A stretch of 64,000 bases of DNA. Origin: Bradyrhizobium sp. BR13661. GTDB lineage: Bacteria > Pseudomonadota > Alphaproteobacteria > Rhizobiales > Xanthobacteraceae. The DNA lies in NCBI RefSeq assembly GCF_029892425.1, contig NZ_JARXWB010000001.1:186001-250000 (forward strand). Reading direction: 5' to 3'. Position numbers and translations under genes: made by a program. The notes under the pieces are model-generated. The model saw nothing but the letters and a program-made list of their open reading frames with translations. It made no database searches and was not told where the DNA came from. Below, one piece after another: positions 63,394 to 64,000 of the stretch (the first letter of the stretch is position 1; each line of letters starts with the position of its first letter).

Positions 63394-64000
63394 ATGCGCA
63401 GATTCTCTCGCCTGTCCCGCTTCAATGTCGCCTCGCTTGCGCTGGGGCTTGCCTTCCTCTATCTGCCGATCCTGATCCTCGTGATCTATTCCTTCAACGC
63501 CTCGCGGCTGGTGACGGTGTGGGGCGGCTGGTCGCTGCGTTGGTATTACGAGTTCTTTGACGACCGTGCCATGATCGAGGCATCCTGGATGAGCCTGCGG
63601 GTCGCGGTCGCCTCCGCGACCATCGCGACGCTGATTGGTACACTGGCCGCGGTGGCGCTGTCGCGCGGTGAGCGCTTTCGCGGCCGAACCCTGTTCTCCG
63701 GCATGCTCTATGCGCCGCTGGTGATGCCGGAGGTGATTACTGGATTGTCGCTGCTGTTGCTGTTCGTCGCGCTGAATGCCGAGCGCGGCTTCTGGACGGT
63801 GACGATCGCGCACACCACGCTGACGATGTGCTTCGTCGCCGTCGTCGTGCAGTCGCGTCTCGGCTCGCTCGACCGTTCGCTGGAGGAGGCCGCCATGGAC
63901 CTCGGCTGCGCCCCGGCTCGCGCTTTCCTGTCGGTGACGCTGCCGCTGATCGCACCCGCGATCGTCGCCGGATGGATGCTCGCCTTCACGCTGTCGCTCG
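63394..64000 (+). CDS. potC: ABC transporter permease, PotC type (3' end cut)
   Basis: 202 residues are visible to the right edge, no stop. Helix 1 is ALGLAFLYLPILILVIYSF; the EAA loop is SLEEAAMDLGCAPARAFLSV (about 165-184). GAGGAGC precedes the ATG. The substrate-binding protein (potD type) is not in the window before this gene and may lie to the right. Confidence 0.93.
   Translation, partial: MRRFSRLSRFNVASLALGLAFLYLPILILVIYSFNASRLVTVWGGWSLRWYYEFFDDRAMIEASWMSLRVAVASATIATLIGTLAAVALSRGERFRGRTLFSGMLYAPLVMPEVITGLSLLLLFVALNAERGFWTVTIAHTTLTMCFVAVVVQSRLGSLDRSLEEAAMDLGCAPARAFLSVTLPLIAPAIVAGWMLAFTLSL

Overview
The window is a high-GC alphaproteobacterial chromosome segment that looks like Bradyrhizobium or a close relative in the Nitrobacteraceae. 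This rests on three things: the gene order tolQ-tolR-tolA-tolB ... pal-cpoB-tilS-ftsH; the run of families typical of the group (DUF2852, DUF1036, DUF1244, DUF2312/GapR, DUF465, DUF882 plus L,D-transpeptidase, an aa3-type oxidase subunit IV ahead of pnt); and several copies of palindromic intergenic repeats. No tRNA, rRNA, CRISPR array, insertion sequence or prophage was seen. Family names come from recognising the translated proteins; no database search was possible.

Layout. 1-1386: 3' part of a soluble triple-PAS methyl-accepting chemotaxis protein. 1787-6335: two YciI-like proteins, a TetR regulator and DUF2852 membrane protein that share an operator sequence, a short run of small genes with one frameshifted member, serine acetyltransferase and a flavodoxin-like protein. 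6797-19160: the envelope cluster tolQRAB, a GGDEF-EAL protein, a FeeM-like acyl-amino-acid synthase candidate, pal, cpoB, tilS and ftsH, divided by terminators after tolB, pal and ftsH. 19251-21683: DUF2867, DUF3052 and a branched-chain-amino-acid-type binding protein. 21719-30202: an accessory-looking region with five minus-strand genes (two tandem polytopic paralogs, two unknown proteins, an HD-domain protein), a lone Flp pilin and three tandem PAP2-type membrane proteins. 30631-34931: TetR, pyruvate kinase, DUF1036, DUF1244, GapR and DUF1801. 34942-40885: peptidoglycan genes (DUF882/M15-like, YkuD L,D-transpeptidase) and an orphan NtrC-family regulator. 41013-49564: M3 peptidase, oxidase subunit IV, pntAA-pntAB-pntB, a hydrolase, a ChaA-type antiporter, a cupin and a repeat-rich anchored protein. 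49652-55614: TPR lipoprotein, rpsU, aqpZ, purK-purE, a GGDEF protein and four very small proteins. 55781-64000: LhgO-like oxidoreductase, a PAS-GGDEF-EAL protein, a GlpD-like dehydrogenase and a PotABC-type ABC transporter cut by the right edge.

How the genes fit together. The Tol-Pal genes hold the outer membrane during constriction, and the DUF882 and L,D-transpeptidase proteins shape peptidoglycan. Three c-di-GMP turnover proteins lie in the window, one of them placed between tolB and pal beside the FeeM-like gene. The most interesting regulatory signals are: (1) a CCGTA-N4-TACGG palindrome found upstream of the chemotaxis receptor, the FeeM-like gene and the first PAP2 gene; (2) a perfect TTAA-N7-TTAA CtrA-type box in front of the FeeM-like gene; and (3) matching ATGTAAA-N5-TTTACAT sites at the TetR start codon and the DUF2852 promoter. 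The strongest candidate for something undescribed is the FeeM-like plus GGDEF-EAL pair inside tol-pal, linked by the shared palindrome to the PAP2 cluster and the receptor.
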